Of a stretch of DNA of 64,000 nt, positions 7,167 through 16,043 are shown piece after piece. The translations under genes were made by a program, and so were the position numbers. Within the stretch, counting starts at the first letter, position 1. Each line of letters starts with the position of its first letter. This DNA comes from an uncultured Pelagibacteraceae bacterium (GTDB lineage: Bacteria > Pseudomonadota > Alphaproteobacteria > Pelagibacterales > Pelagibacteraceae), in contig CACNPC010000002.1 of assembly GCA_902622245.1 (NCBI GenBank), forward strand, positions 167,560 to 231,559, read 5' to 3'. The notes under the pieces are model-generated. The model was not told where the DNA came from, ran no database searches, and worked only from the letters and a program-made list of their open reading frames with translations.

Positions 7167-8168
7167 TTATATCCAATCGGGATAAGGTAAACCTTTTTCA
7201 ATTAAAAAAGGCTTATTAAACATCTTTGAGTTGTATCTGTCTGATTTGTCGCAAAGAATAGTGACAATAGTTTTTCCTGGTCCTAATTTTTTACCCAATC
7301 TTATTGCGCCTGCAATATTTACTCCACAACTTGTTCCAAGACTTAAACCTTCATTTTTGATTAAATCATATAGTATTGGCAAAGACTCTTTATCTTCAAT
7401 TGAAAAGGCTCCATCTATTTTTGCTTCTGCAAAATTAGCAGTTACTCTGCTGGATCCAATGCCTTCAGTTATTGATCCACCTTCAGCTTTTAACTCACCG
7501 TTTTCAATGTGATTGTAAAGAGAGGATCCCTTTGGATCTGATAGATAAATTTTTATATCTTTATTTTTTTCTTTTAAAAAACTACTTACTCCACCAATTG
7601 TTCCCCCAGTTCCAGAAGAACATACAAATCCATCAACTTTACCTTCAGTTTGTTCCCATATCTCAGGACCCGTTGTATTATAGTGACCTTTTGAGTTTGC
7701 TGTATTATCAAATTGATTTGCCCAAACAACTCCGTGATTATTTGAACTTTTTAGGTCTTCAGCCATTCTAGCAGCAACTTTAACAAAGTTATTTTCATCT
7801 TTATAAGGTTTTGGTGGAACTAATTTTAAATCTGCACCAATATTTCTTAATGTATCTTTTTTTTCTTGAGTTTGATTATCATTCATTACAATAATCGTTT
7901 TGTAACCAAGTGAATTTCCAATAAGGCATAAACCAATGCCAGTGTTTCCTGCAGTTCCTTCTACAATTATTCCACCTTTAGATATTAATTTTTTTTGTTC
8001 AGCATCCCTTATTAAAGCAAGTGCTGCTCTGTCTTTTACAGATCCTCCTGGATTTAAATATTCGGCTTTACCATAAATGTTACAGCCAGTTATTTCAGAT
8101 GCAGCTTTCAGTTTTATTAAAGGAGTATTTCCAATTGATTGGATAAAATCATCCTTGTAATTTTTCAT
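7167..8168 (-). CDS. cysK: Cysteine synthase family PLP enzyme
   Basis: A fold-type II PLP enzyme of 333 residues that makes cysteine from O-acetylserine and sulfide. The Schiff-base lysine is K45 in GGSVKDRA, and the substrate loop GTAGNTG stands at residues 71-77; a GTGGTIGGV phosphate-binding loop is near residue 190. A C-terminal part (NSKMFNKPFLIEKGLPYPDWI) is typical of a subgroup of bacterial cysteine synthases annotated CysK or Cds1; whether it prefers sulfide or another thiol is not visible. The start overlaps the cysE stop (TAATG), so the serine-to-cysteine route is encoded as one coupled pair. Confidence 0.9.
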   Translation of the reverse strand: MKNYKDDFIQSIGNTPLIKLKAASEITGCNIYGKAEYLNPGGSVKDRAALALIRDAEQKKLISKGGIIVEGTAGNTGIGLCLIGNSLGYKTIIVMNDNQTQEKKDTLRNIGADLKLVPPKPYKDENNFVKVAARMAEDLKSSNNHGVVWANQFDNTANSKGHYNTTGPEIWEQTEGKVDGFVCSSGTGGTIGGVSSFLKEKNKDIKIYLSDPKGSSLYNHIENGELKAEGGSITEGIGSSRVTANFAEAKIDGAFSIEDKESLPILYDLIKNEGLSLGTSCGVNIAGAIRLGKKLGPGKTIVTILCDKSDRYNSKMFNKPFLIEKGLPYPDWI

Positions 8169-8743
8169 TATTCTTTTTCCTCATTGCCATTTGTAACAGC
8201 ATAAGGTTTAAATTCTTCAGTTGCTGTTCCAACATTCTTAGCAGGTATTCCTACCATAACAGCATTTTCAGGAACATTTTTTGTTACAACTGCATTAGCA
8301 CCAATTCTTGCATTTTTCCCTACAACTACAGGCCCCAAAATTTGTGCCCCTGAACCAACAACAACATTATCATGAAGAGTAGGGTGTCTTTTAATTTCTC
8401 TTTGATCATTGGAATTTATGCTTGGAGATATTCCACCTAAAGTAACCATATGATAAATTGTTACGTTATCTGCAATGTCAGATGTTTCACCTATAACGAC
8501 GCCCATACCGTGATCAATAAATAAATTTTTACCTATCTTAGCTCTTGGATGAATTTCAATACCAGTTAAAAATCTTGAAAATTGAGAAATTATTCTTGCT
8601 ATAAGATCGAATTTTGCAGTAGCAAAAAAATTTGCAATTCTGTGAAAAAATACAGCCTTAACGCCAGGGTACGTTAATATTACACTTAACTTAGATCTTG
8701 CCGCTGGATCCCTATCAATAATTGATTGCAAATAGTCATTCAT
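8168..8743 (-). CDS. cysE: Serine O-acetyltransferase CysE
   Basis: This 191-residue enzyme acetylates serine with acetyl-CoA in the first step of cysteine synthesis. Left-handed beta-helix hexapeptide repeats fill the C-terminal half; [24 protein letters not shown] carries the catalytic histidine, followed by HMVTLGG and the [19 protein letters not shown] repeats. It is shorter than the E. coli enzyme (about 270) because the N-terminal helical domain is reduced, as in many short bacterial CysE proteins. It overlaps cysK by one base. Confidence 0.95.
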   Translation of the reverse strand: MNDYLQSIIDRDPAARSKLSVILTYPGVKAVFFHRIANFFATAKFDLIARIISQFSRFLTGIEIHPRAKIGKNLFIDHGMGVVIGETSDIADNVTIYHMVTLGGISPSINSNDQREIKRHPTLHDNVVVGSGAQILGPVVVGKNARIGANAVVTKNVPENAVMVGIPAKNVGTATEEFKPYAVTNGNEEKE

Positions 8744-8780
8744 AGACTGCCTATATAGTTATTAATGTTGGAATTTAAAG

Positions 8781-9476
8781 TTAATTAATATTGTCTAAAG
8801 TAAGCCCTTTTACATTAGCTGGCACTGCGACATCCATCATTTTTGGATTTGCAAGATTTAGATTATTCATTATATCCGCGTATTCTTCCTTTGAACTTAC
8901 TTGTAATCTTGGATTATTATTTTTTTCATTTTCAATAGTGGAAAATTTCTTGCCATTATAATCATGAGCTGGAAATACGAGAGTTTTTTCGGGTAATTTT
9001 AATAATTTATTAAATATAGAATCATAAGCATCGTAAGCATTACCATTTTGAAAATCTGTTCTACCACTTCCATTTATTAAAAGTGTATCTCCAGTAAAAA
9101 CTCTATCATTCATCAAAAAACTATAAGAGCAGTCAGTATGACCAGGAGTATAAATTGCTTGAAGTTCAACTTCTTCAACTTTAATCTTTTCACCATCTTT
9201 AATTCTTAGATCTATAACTTCTGATTTAGATTTTTCTCCCATAACTCTTATACAGTTTGTTCTTTTATTTAATTCATTTAAAGCTGAGATATGATCAGCA
9301 TGAATGTGAGTATCAATTACTTTTACAAGTTTAAGATCTAAATTATTTAAAATAGTTGAATACTCATCAGAATGTTCAATGACCGGATCTATTATTAATG
9401 CTTCTCTACCTTCACCACTTGCAATTATGTAAGTGTATGTAGAAGACTTTTGATCGAAAAGTTGTTCAAATATCAT
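8781..9476 (-). CDS. Metallo-beta-lactamase protein, persulfide dioxygenase-like (ETHE1 type)
   Basis: A 231-residue MBL-fold protein with the metal motif THIHADH (H57, H59, D61, H62), H113 in PGHTDCSYSF and D130 in FTGDTLLI. The GSGRTDFQ segment after the second metal motif is characteristic of the ETHE1/persulfide dioxygenase and rhodanese-linked group rather than glyoxalase II. Such enzymes oxidise glutathione persulfide to sulfite with one iron. It stands 37 bases before cysE, which suggests a link between sulfide assimilation and persulfide removal. Glyoxalase II is the alternative. Confidence 0.8.
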   Translation of the reverse strand: MIFEQLFDQKSSTYTYIIASGEGREALIIDPVIEHSDEYSTILNNLDLKLVKVIDTHIHADHISALNELNKRTNCIRVMGEKSKSEVIDLRIKDGEKIKVEEVELQAIYTPGHTDCSYSFLMNDRVFTGDTLLINGSGRTDFQNGNAYDAYDSIFNKLLKLPEKTLVFPAHDYNGKKFSTIENEKNNNPRLQVSSKEEYADIMNNLNLANPKMMDVAVPANVKGLTLDNIN

Positions 9477-9550
9477 AAATACCTAACTTTATAAAAGTTT
9501 GCTTAGTAAAACAATCTTTCATATAATATTTTTTTTATAAGGAGGAGACA

Positions 9551-10210
9551 ATGTTAAAAATAAATAGTATGTGTCCTGATTTTCAAGCTAAAACAACTGA
9601 AGGAGATATTTCTTTTCACGAATGGTTAGGTGATAGTTGGGGAGTTATTTTTTCACACCCTAAAGATTTTACACCAGTTTGTACTACAGAACTTGGTGCT
9701 TTAGGTTTAATGAAAGATGAATTCGATAAAAGAAATGTCAAAGTAATTGGTTTAAGCGTTGATGGGGTAGAGGATCATAAAAAATGGCTAGATGATATTA
9801 AAGATGTATCTGGTACAAAACCAAATTATCCAATTATTGCTGATGAAGATTTAAAAGTAGCAAAATTGTTTAATATGTTGGAAGCAGATGCTGGAACAAC
9901 CTCAATGGGTAGAACTGCAGTTGATAATGAAACTGTAAGAACTATTTTTGTAATCAGACCTGATAAGAGAATTGGATTATATCTTACATATCCTATGGCA
10001 ACTGGAAGAAACTTTTTAGAGATTTTGCGTGCAATAGACTCTATGCAGCTAACAGCTAAACATAAAGTAGCTACTCCTGCTAATTGGAAAAAGGGAGAGG
10101 ATGTTGTTATTTTGCCAGCGATTAAAGATGATGAAGCTAAAAAAATATATCCAGATGGATGGGAAACTGTAAAACCTTATCTAAGAAAGGTTCCAGATCC
10201 TTCTAAGTAA
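9551..10210 (+). CDS. 1-Cys peroxiredoxin (Prx6 group)
   Basis: A 219-residue thiol peroxidase. The peroxidatic cysteine is C44 in the motif HPKDFTPVCTTELG; a C-terminal extension with PLIRK-like and PYLRKVPDP residues is typical of the Prx6/1-Cys class, and no second conserved resolving cysteine is seen. It reduces hydrogen peroxide and lipid hydroperoxides, with glutathione or another thiol as donor. The start follows a clear Shine-Dalgarno (AAGGAGGAGA). It is divergent from the sulfur genes, with about 75 bases between. Confidence 0.93.
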   Translation: MLKINSMCPDFQAKTTEGDISFHEWLGDSWGVIFSHPKDFTPVCTTELGALGLMKDEFDKRNVKVIGLSVDGVEDHKKWLDDIKDVSGTKPNYPIIADEDLKVAKLFNMLEADAGTTSMGRTAVDNETVRTIFVIRPDKRIGLYLTYPMATGRNFLEILRAIDSMQLTAKHKVATPANWKKGEDVVILPAIKDDEAKKIYPDGWETVKPYLRKVPDPSK

Positions 10211-10211
10211 A

Positions 10212-10865
10212 TTGGATAAAAATATTTTAAACCGACAATCTCAGCATTGGGAAACTAATTTCTCAAATAAGCCTGAGATGTTTGGTTTAGAACCAAGTTT
10301 ACCTGCAAAAAAAGCTTTAAATATTTTCAAAGAAAACAATTGTTCTAAAATTGTTGAGTTAGGAGCAGGCCTAGGAAGAGATAGCATTTACTTTGGAAAA
10401 AATTCGATAAATGTTACTGCATTAGATTATAGTGAAAATGGAATTAAAATTATCAATGAAAAAATAAAAAAAGAAAATCTAATATCTTCAATTTCAACAT
10501 TAAAATTTGACATAAGAGAAGACTTACCATTTGAAACTAATTCAGTTGACGCTTGTTATTCACATATGCTTTATTGCATGGCTTTAACCCAGAAAGATTT
10601 GGACAAACTTAATAGCGAAATTCATAGAATTTTAAAACCTGGAGGATTAAATATTTACACAGTCAGAAATACTGATGATGGAGACTATAAAAAAGGAATT
10701 CATAGAGGAGAAGATCTATACGAAATAGATGGTTTTATTATTCATTTTTTTTCTAAAGATAAAATACTGAATTTAACAAATGGATTTAAAAACTTAAATA
10801 TTGAGTATTTTGAAGAAGGATCATTTCCAAGAAAATTATATTTTATTTGTAATAAAAAAAATTGA
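10212..10865 (+). CDS. Class I SAM-dependent methyltransferase
   Basis: A 217-residue methyltransferase with motif I VELGAGLGRDSIYFG (SAM binding) and the acidic motif LDYSENGI, then a SVDACYSHMLYC motif-IV region and a LKPGGLNIYTVRN strand. The fold places it with small-molecule (thiol/tellurite-type, methyltransferase-11) enzymes. Translation appears to begin at a TTG one base after the peroxiredoxin stop, so the two are probably coupled. Substrate unknown. Confidence 0.85.
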   Translation: MDKNILNRQSQHWETNFSNKPEMFGLEPSLPAKKALNIFKENNCSKIVELGAGLGRDSIYFGKNSINVTALDYSENGIKIINEKIKKENLISSISTLKFDIREDLPFETNSVDACYSHMLYCMALTQKDLDKLNSEIHRILKPGGLNIYTVRNTDDGDYKKGIHRGEDLYEIDGFIIHFFSKDKILNLTNGFKNLNIEYFEEGSFPRKLYFICNKKN

Positions 10866-10867
10866 AT

Positions 10868-11569
10868 TTACTTTAAATTTTTGTATTTTTTCATGCAAAC
10901 TTGAGCTAACAAAAGATTTGGGTCTATAAATAATTTTGAATCTTTTGCTTTTTTAAAAGATTTGTATGAAAAAATAGCTATTGGTAGTTCTGTACAACCA
11001 AGAATAATTTTTTTACATTTTTTTTTCATTAAAAATTTAACCGCTGGTCTTAAAGCTTTTTCAGCATCTTTTACTTTACCTTTTTTTACATATTTAATAG
11101 CAGTATTTACTGAACTCTTTTGTAATCTTTCACTCGGACTTATCAAATTATAATTTTTTTCAAAATACTTATGGTAGATTTTTGTGACCAAAGTAGCCTC
11201 AGTACATAACAATCCTATAGTTGAATCTTTCTTAAATCTTTTTTGTGTGTTTAAATATACTTCTTTTGGCATACTAAGAAATGGTACAGATATTTTTTTT
11301 TGAATATCTTCATGCCAATAATGTGCTGTGTTACATGGCATTACAATAAACTTGCATTTATTTTTTTCAAGCATTCGACAACCAGCAATTAATTCTTTTA
11401 AAACATTTTTGTATTGCTTTAAATTCTCTGCTCTTCGTGGTGTATTTGATTTATTATAGAGGACAAACATCGGATATTTTTGATCTAATTTTCCCCTGTT
11501 TAATTTTGCAAGCTTATCGCAAAAGTCTAAGCCTGCTTGAGTTCCCATGCCACCTAATATTCCAATCAT
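10868..11569 (-). CDS. Aspartate/glutamate racemase family protein
   Basis: A 233-residue cofactor-independent racemase. The two catalytic cysteines are visible in MPCNTAHYW near residue 79 and in GCTELPI near residue 190, flanking the active site. The N terminus MIGILGGMGTQAGLDF is the family's phosphate- or carboxylate-binding loop. It converts amino acids such as aspartate or glutamate between L and D forms; broad-specificity members exist. It is convergent with the methyltransferase gene. Confidence 0.88.
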   Translation of the reverse strand: MIGILGGMGTQAGLDFCDKLAKLNRGKLDQKYPMFVLYNKSNTPRRAENLKQYKNVLKELIAGCRMLEKNKCKFIVMPCNTAHYWHEDIQKKISVPFLSMPKEVYLNTQKRFKKDSTIGLLCTEATLVTKIYHKYFEKNYNLISPSERLQKSSVNTAIKYVKKGKVKDAEKALRPAVKFLMKKKCKKIILGCTELPIAIFSYKSFKKAKDSKLFIDPNLLLAQVCMKKYKNLK

Positions 11570-11652
11570 AATTTAAATAATATCTTCTATATTAAAATTC
11601 AAAACATCTATATAGATATTTAAATAACAGCAGAAATATATTATCGCTAAAT

Positions 11653-12822
11653 ATGAACAGAAATTTATCATTACTTACGTTAAGTCAGATATTTGGTTTT
11701 ACCACAGCAACAATAACAGTATTTCTTAGCGGAATAGTTGGTTCTCAAATTAGCTCAAATCAATCTTTATCAACCTTACCAACCGCTTTATTCGTAGTTG
11801 GAACAGCAAGCTTTACTGTTTTAGCGGCAAATATTATGAGTAAAATTGGAAGAAGAAATGGTTTTGTCTTTGCGGCTATCGGAAGTTCTTGTTCAGGACT
11901 ACTTTCTGCTTTTGCAATTAGTCAGAAAAGTTTTAATTTATTTTGTCTATCTTGCTTAATTCTTGGAATGGGCGCTGCATTTAATCATCAATATAGATTT
12001 GCAGCAGCTGAAAGTGTTGAAAAAGACAAAATACCAAAAGCAGTTTCTACTCTCTTGTTAGCAGGAATTGTTTCTGCATTTTTAGGTATAACTCTTGCAA
12101 ATTACACTAAAGATTTAATTCAAGATCAATTGTATGTTGGTTCTTATCTTTTGCTATCTTTCCTATCTTTTATGCCTGGAGTTTTTTTATTTTTTTTTAA
12201 AAATGTAGAAAATGTACAGGAGGATAGTCTAAAGGAAGGAAATGTAAGAAATCTAAAATCTATAGTATTACAACCAAGATTTTTACAAGCAATTACCGCA
12301 GCTGCTTTTGCTTATGCAGTAATGTCATTTTTAATGACAGCAACACCTTTAAGTATGCATGTTATGGAAAATATGAGCTTAAAAGAAACTGGGTTAGTAT
12401 TACAATTTCATGTAGTTGCAATGTTTTTACCGTCGTTAATAACGGGTAATTTAATAAAAAAATATGGACACAGTGCAATAATTTATGGTGGAGTTTTATT
12501 TTTTTTTATTACAGTTCTTTTAAGTTTATTTGAACAGACATATCTTAATTATATGCTCTCATTAATTTTTCTAGGTCTCGGTTGGAATTTTTTGTTTATA
12601 TCAGGTACCAGCTTAGTAGTTTTGACTTATAACAAAGAAGAAAAATTTAAAGTACAAGGGATAAATGATTTAATTGTTTTTTCAACTATGGCTTTGGCCA
12701 GTTTATCTGCTGGAATTTTACTAAATTCTATTGGATGGAAAATGATGAATATTATTTGTATACCTTTTTTAATATTAATTATTTTAGTAAGTTTTGTTGC
12801 TGATAAAAAATCAGTTTCTTAA
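11653..12822 (+). CDS. Major facilitator superfamily transporter
   Basis: A 389-residue inner-membrane protein with 12 predicted helices and a SKIGRRNGF loop after helix 2 (the MFS A-motif, G-x3-R-R-x-G-like). It resembles MFS members of the drug or metabolite exporter type. No signal peptide. Translation runs two bases into the start of the LysE gene at 12825, so the two exporters are probably cotranscribed. The substrate cannot be inferred. Confidence 0.85.
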   Translation: MNRNLSLLTLSQIFGFTTATITVFLSGIVGSQISSNQSLSTLPTALFVVGTASFTVLAANIMSKIGRRNGFVFAAIGSSCSGLLSAFAISQKSFNLFCLSCLILGMGAAFNHQYRFAAAESVEKDKIPKAVSTLLLAGIVSAFLGITLANYTKDLIQDQLYVGSYLLLSFLSFMPGVFLFFFKNVENVQEDSLKEGNVRNLKSIVLQPRFLQAITAAAFAYAVMSFLMTATPLSMHVMENMSLKETGLVLQFHVVAMFLPSLITGNLIKKYGHSAIIYGGVLFFFITVLLSLFEQTYLNYMLSLIFLGLGWNFLFISGTSLVVLTYNKEEKFKVQGINDLIVFSTMALASLSAGILLNSIGWKMMNIICIPFLILIILVSFVADKKSVS

Positions 12823-12824
12823 AC

Positions 12825-13439
12825 ATGTCTTTCCTTTTTTTAGGTTTTTTGACGGGCTTAACATTAATTTTTGCAATAGGACCTCAAAATGTTTTTGTAA
12901 TAGAGCAAGGACTAAAGAAACAATATATATTTTTAGTTTGCTTAGTCTGTGCGTTATCTGATTTGATTTTAATTTTCTTAGGTATCTTTTTATTTAATTA
13001 TTTTTCTAATTATTTTAATAATGTAGTGGAGCTGATTTTAAATATCCTTTTAATTATTTTTTTATCTTTTTTTATTTATGGAAAAATTAAAGAAATATTT
13101 AAATTTAGATCTTTAGAATTTAAAAATAATGTCATAGCACAGAGCTCATTTAATATCTTTATTAAGACCTTAGGTTTTACATATTTAAATCCTCACGTAT
13201 ATTCCGATACAGTATTTTTTTTAGGAAATTTCTCAAAATCCTTTAATATTGAAAACAAATTTTACTTTGGAATAGGTGCTTCTATAGCTTCTTTTTTATT
13301 TTTCTTTTCTTTAGGATACTTATCTAAGATTTTCTCAAACAAATTAAATAATAGAAGTTTTTGGAAATACATAAATATTTTTATTATAATATTTATGTCA
13401 GGTATAGTTTTTTACATTATTAGAGATATTATTTATTAA
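12825..13439 (+). CDS. LysE/ArgO-type amino acid exporter
   Basis: A 204-residue membrane protein with six hydrophobic segments and the LysE family N-terminal motif IGPQNVFVIEQGLKK. A second feature typical of the family is the conserved TYLNPHVYSDTVFFLG segment near residue 120. It should export basic or other amino acids. It starts two bases after the MFS stop and overlaps the convergent HAD gene by 11 bases. Confidence 0.9.
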   Translation: MSFLFLGFLTGLTLIFAIGPQNVFVIEQGLKKQYIFLVCLVCALSDLILIFLGIFLFNYFSNYFNNVVELILNILLIIFLSFFIYGKIKEIFKFRSLEFKNNVIAQSSFNIFIKTLGFTYLNPHVYSDTVFFLGNFSKSFNIENKFYFGIGASIASFLFFFSLGYLSKIFSNKLNNRSFWKYINIFIIIFMSGIVFYIIRDIIY

Positions 13440-14088
13440 AGATTTTTTTTGATAATTTATTAACCTTTAAATGGTTCCCATCAAATCCGTATTGAGTGTG
13501 ATATTTTCCAGGAAATGCAACACATTTTATGTCTGCACTTAAAGCAGAATTTAAACTTTCTTCTGTATCTTCAATTGCCACACATTCGTCTGAGTTAATA
13601 TTCAAGTATTTTAAAGCATAATTATAAATATCGGGATATGGTTTTTCTCTTAATATGAATTCATTATTGCCGATAAAATCAAAATCTTTTTTTTCAATTC
13701 TTCCTCTTAACGAGTTAAAAATAGAATTGATATTGTTACTCGTTGTTGAGCTAGCAAGCCCAATTTTTATTTTGTTCTTTTTGCAAAATTGAATTATTTC
13801 TTTTACACCGTCTCTAGGCTCAACCTTGTGTTTGTTTAAATATTCATTAAAAATTTTGGTTTTTAAATTTCTTATTTTTTTTCCGTCTATTTCAACACTA
13901 GTATCTTTTGCGTAATCATTGATTCTCTTAGTTCCACCTGATTTTGACAATAGTTTTCTGTATATATCTTCATCCCAAAACCAGTCTAATCCACTTATTT
14001 TAAAAGCTTGATTAAATGCATCTCTTTGAAGATCTGATGTCTCAGCTAAAGTTCCAATAGAACCAAATAAAACAGCTTTGTAATTCAT
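13429..14088 (-). CDS. HAD-superfamily phosphatase-like protein without the nucleophile
   Basis: A 219-residue protein of the beta-phosphoglucomutase-like HAD subfamily, with start ATG at 14088 overlapping the permease stop (TAATG). Motif II (LASSTTSNN), the motif III lysine (REKPYPDIYNYAL) and the motif IV acidic pair (VAIEDTEESLNSAL) are present. The expected motif I DxD is replaced: FGSIGTL has glycine at position 9 and isoleucine at 11, so the catalytic nucleophile and acid/base are gone. A role as a regulatory or binding protein for the upstream sugar-type importer is an inference; the rest of the enzyme looks intact. Confidence 0.82.
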   Translation of the reverse strand: MNYKAVLFGSIGTLAETSDLQRDAFNQAFKISGLDWFWDEDIYRKLLSKSGGTKRINDYAKDTSVEIDGKKIRNLKTKIFNEYLNKHKVEPRDGVKEIIQFCKKNKIKIGLASSTTSNNINSIFNSLRGRIEKKDFDFIGNNEFILREKPYPDIYNYALKYLNINSDECVAIEDTEESLNSALSADIKCVAFPGKYHTQYGFDGNHLKVNKLSKKIFNK

Positions 14089-14969
14089 TATCCCTTCACA
14101 GCACCAGCTGTTAATCCACTGATTACTTGTCTTTGGAAAAACATAACTAACATAAATAAAGGAGCAGTAGCTGAAACAACTGCTGAAACAGCCCACATCA
14201 AATTACCTTCATGTTGATTTGTTCCAAGATAACTTTGTATTTTAGGAACCATAGTATGATTTTCCTGATTCAATAAAAGAGCAGTCACAGTAAAATCGTT
14301 ATACGCAAGCATTAAACTAAATAATCCAGCTGTTATTACTCCAGGCCACATAACTGGCATAATGATATGTCTAAATGCTTGAAAATAAGAACAGCCATCA
14401 ATTAAAGCACTTTCATCAAGTTCTTTAGGAACAGTTTTAAAAAATGAATACAATAACCATAAAGTAAATGGTTGATTTATCGCAACAAGAACAACGATGG
14501 TCGTAGGTAGTATTCCCCAAATTTGTAATTGAAAAAAGGGAAATAAATAACCAGAGACTAGAGTAATGTGTGGCATTGCTCTAAAAATTAATGCCGCAAT
14601 TAAAATCCAAAATGCATAATTTCTTGTTGATCTGGATAAAGCATAAGCTCCTAAGGTCCCGAGGAACAATGAAATGGTTACAACAAAAAATGTAACTATA
14701 ACTGTATTCCTAGATGCTTTCCAAAACTCTCCTTCAGTCCATGCTTGACTATAAGCATCTGTTGTAAACTTTCCTCCAGTTTCTAACAACGTATTGAATG
14801 CCGTAATAGCATACCACCAGTCGGCTCTTGAAAAAAAATCAGCTCTTACTTTAAATGACCCCCAGAAAGTCCAAATAAAGGGAAAGCATGCAACCAAAAG
14901 CCAAACTATTATAAAGGTTGTATTAAAAATTTTTAAAGCATTTGATCTTTTATCAAGTCCGTATTCCAT
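14088..14969 (-). CDS. ABC importer permease, MalG type
   Basis: A 293-residue permease with six hydrophobic segments and a cytoplasmic EAA loop near residue 190: DESALIDGCSYFQAFRHIIMPVMWPG. This is the binding-protein-dependent carbohydrate class, partner of the upstream MalF-like permease. The stop overlaps the HAD start by one base. The operon has binding protein, both permeases and HAD, but no ATPase. Confidence 0.92.
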   Translation of the reverse strand: MEYGLDKRSNALKIFNTTFIIVWLLVACFPFIWTFWGSFKVRADFFSRADWWYAITAFNTLLETGGKFTTDAYSQAWTEGEFWKASRNTVIVTFFVVTISLFLGTLGAYALSRSTRNYAFWILIAALIFRAMPHITLVSGYLFPFFQLQIWGILPTTIVVLVAINQPFTLWLLYSFFKTVPKELDESALIDGCSYFQAFRHIIMPVMWPGVITAGLFSLMLAYNDFTVTALLLNQENHTMVPKIQSYLGTNQHEGNLMWAVSAVVSATAPLFMLVMFFQRQVISGLTAGAVKG

Positions 14970-15998
14970 TTATCTCGCTGTCCTAAATTCCTTCCATGTT
15001 CTTATTAAAACTGGTGCTAAAAGTATGGCTATCCCAACAATCGTCATCATTGAGGTGGCTGCGGCCGAACCAAATAATATTACTTCCTCATTAACGAGGT
15101 TATCATAAATTAACCAAGATAAAGATTGAGCACTTCCTTCAGCACTAAAACCAATTATAGGCTCAAAAACTCTAAAATTATCCATCAAGGATATGAGAGC
15201 AACAAATGTAACTACAGGATAAATATGAGGTAAAACAATATGTCTTACTCTCTGCCATCTTGATGCTCCATCAATAATAGCTGCCTCAACAGGTTCTTGA
15301 GGAACAGTTTGTAAAGCTGCATAAAATACTACAAAAGCAAATGGTGAATGGTGCCAAATTCCATAAATTATTATAGTTATCCAAGTAAGAGTTTTTGAGG
15401 ATTTTAAGGATAAATAAGGGTCATCCATCAACATTTGCAAATTCGCTCCAATAATTCCTTCTGCATCTATCATCCAAAATAAAACTAAAGAACCTACCAA
15501 TGGAGTGACAATCATTGGCAATATGGTTCCAAATATTAGTGGTCCTCTAATTCTTCTAGTTACTGCATTAAGACTTAAAGCAATTATAAAACCTAAAAGT
15601 AAGACGTTAGGAGTTACAAACAAACAATAGGTTAAAGTAAAAATTAGAGCCTTATAAAAGGGTAGGTTAGTAACTTGATCCACAAATTCCCCAAAACTAT
15701 TTGTTTCATTCCAAAAATTTCCAATCTCTTCGACTGCAAGATGATTTCTATCCACATAAGTCCCAAATCCGTTGAATTTTCCTAAAGGCTTTTCTTCACG
15801 AATTTTTGAGGTTTTTTCTTGGTCAACAACTATAGAAACTGTACATCCAAAAGGATCACATTTTTTTACTTCCTTAACTACTTGGTCGTGCTGCGCATAA
15901 AATGATTGTATCCCTGTTGAAATAATAGGAAGACCTATAAATAAAATCATTGCCAATCCAGTTGGCAAGAAAAACCAAAAAAAAGTTTTGTTAGGCAT
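14970..15998 (-). CDS. ABC importer permease, MalF type
   Basis: A 342-residue permease of the carbohydrate importer class with the EAA loop AIIDGASRWQRVRHIVLPHIYP. Between helix 1 and helix 2 it carries an approximately 60-residue periplasmic insert with two cysteines (KKCDPFGCTV), comparable in place to the longer MalF P2 loop that contacts the binding protein. It lies directly upstream of the MalG-like gene with no intergenic space, and downstream of a stable hairpin. Confidence 0.92.
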   Translation of the reverse strand: MPNKTFFWFFLPTGLAMILFIGLPIISTGIQSFYAQHDQVVKEVKKCDPFGCTVSIVVDQEKTSKIREEKPLGKFNGFGTYVDRNHLAVEEIGNFWNETNSFGEFVDQVTNLPFYKALIFTLTYCLFVTPNVLLLGFIIALSLNAVTRRIRGPLIFGTILPMIVTPLVGSLVLFWMIDAEGIIGANLQMLMDDPYLSLKSSKTLTWITIIIYGIWHHSPFAFVVFYAALQTVPQEPVEAAIIDGASRWQRVRHIVLPHIYPVVTFVALISLMDNFRVFEPIIGFSAEGSAQSLSWLIYDNLVNEEVILFGSAAATSMMTIVGIAILLAPVLIRTWKEFRTAR

Positions 15999-16007
15999 TA
16001 ATGTAAT

Positions 16008-16031
16008 AAGTGGGGATTTTCATCCCCACTT
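16008..16031 (-). promoter_or_regulatory. Stable GAAA-tetraloop hairpin between binding-protein and permease genes
   Basis: A perfect 10-bp stem (AAGTGGGGAT/ATCCCCACTT) lies between the solute-binding protein gene and the MalF-like gene. On the minus (coding) strand the loop reads GAAA, a GNRA tetraloop that makes RNA hairpins very stable. No U-run follows, so this looks like an mRNA stabiliser or 3'-end protector for the upstream transcript rather than a terminator. Confidence 0.65.
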
Positions 16032-16043
16032 AAAATTTATTGA

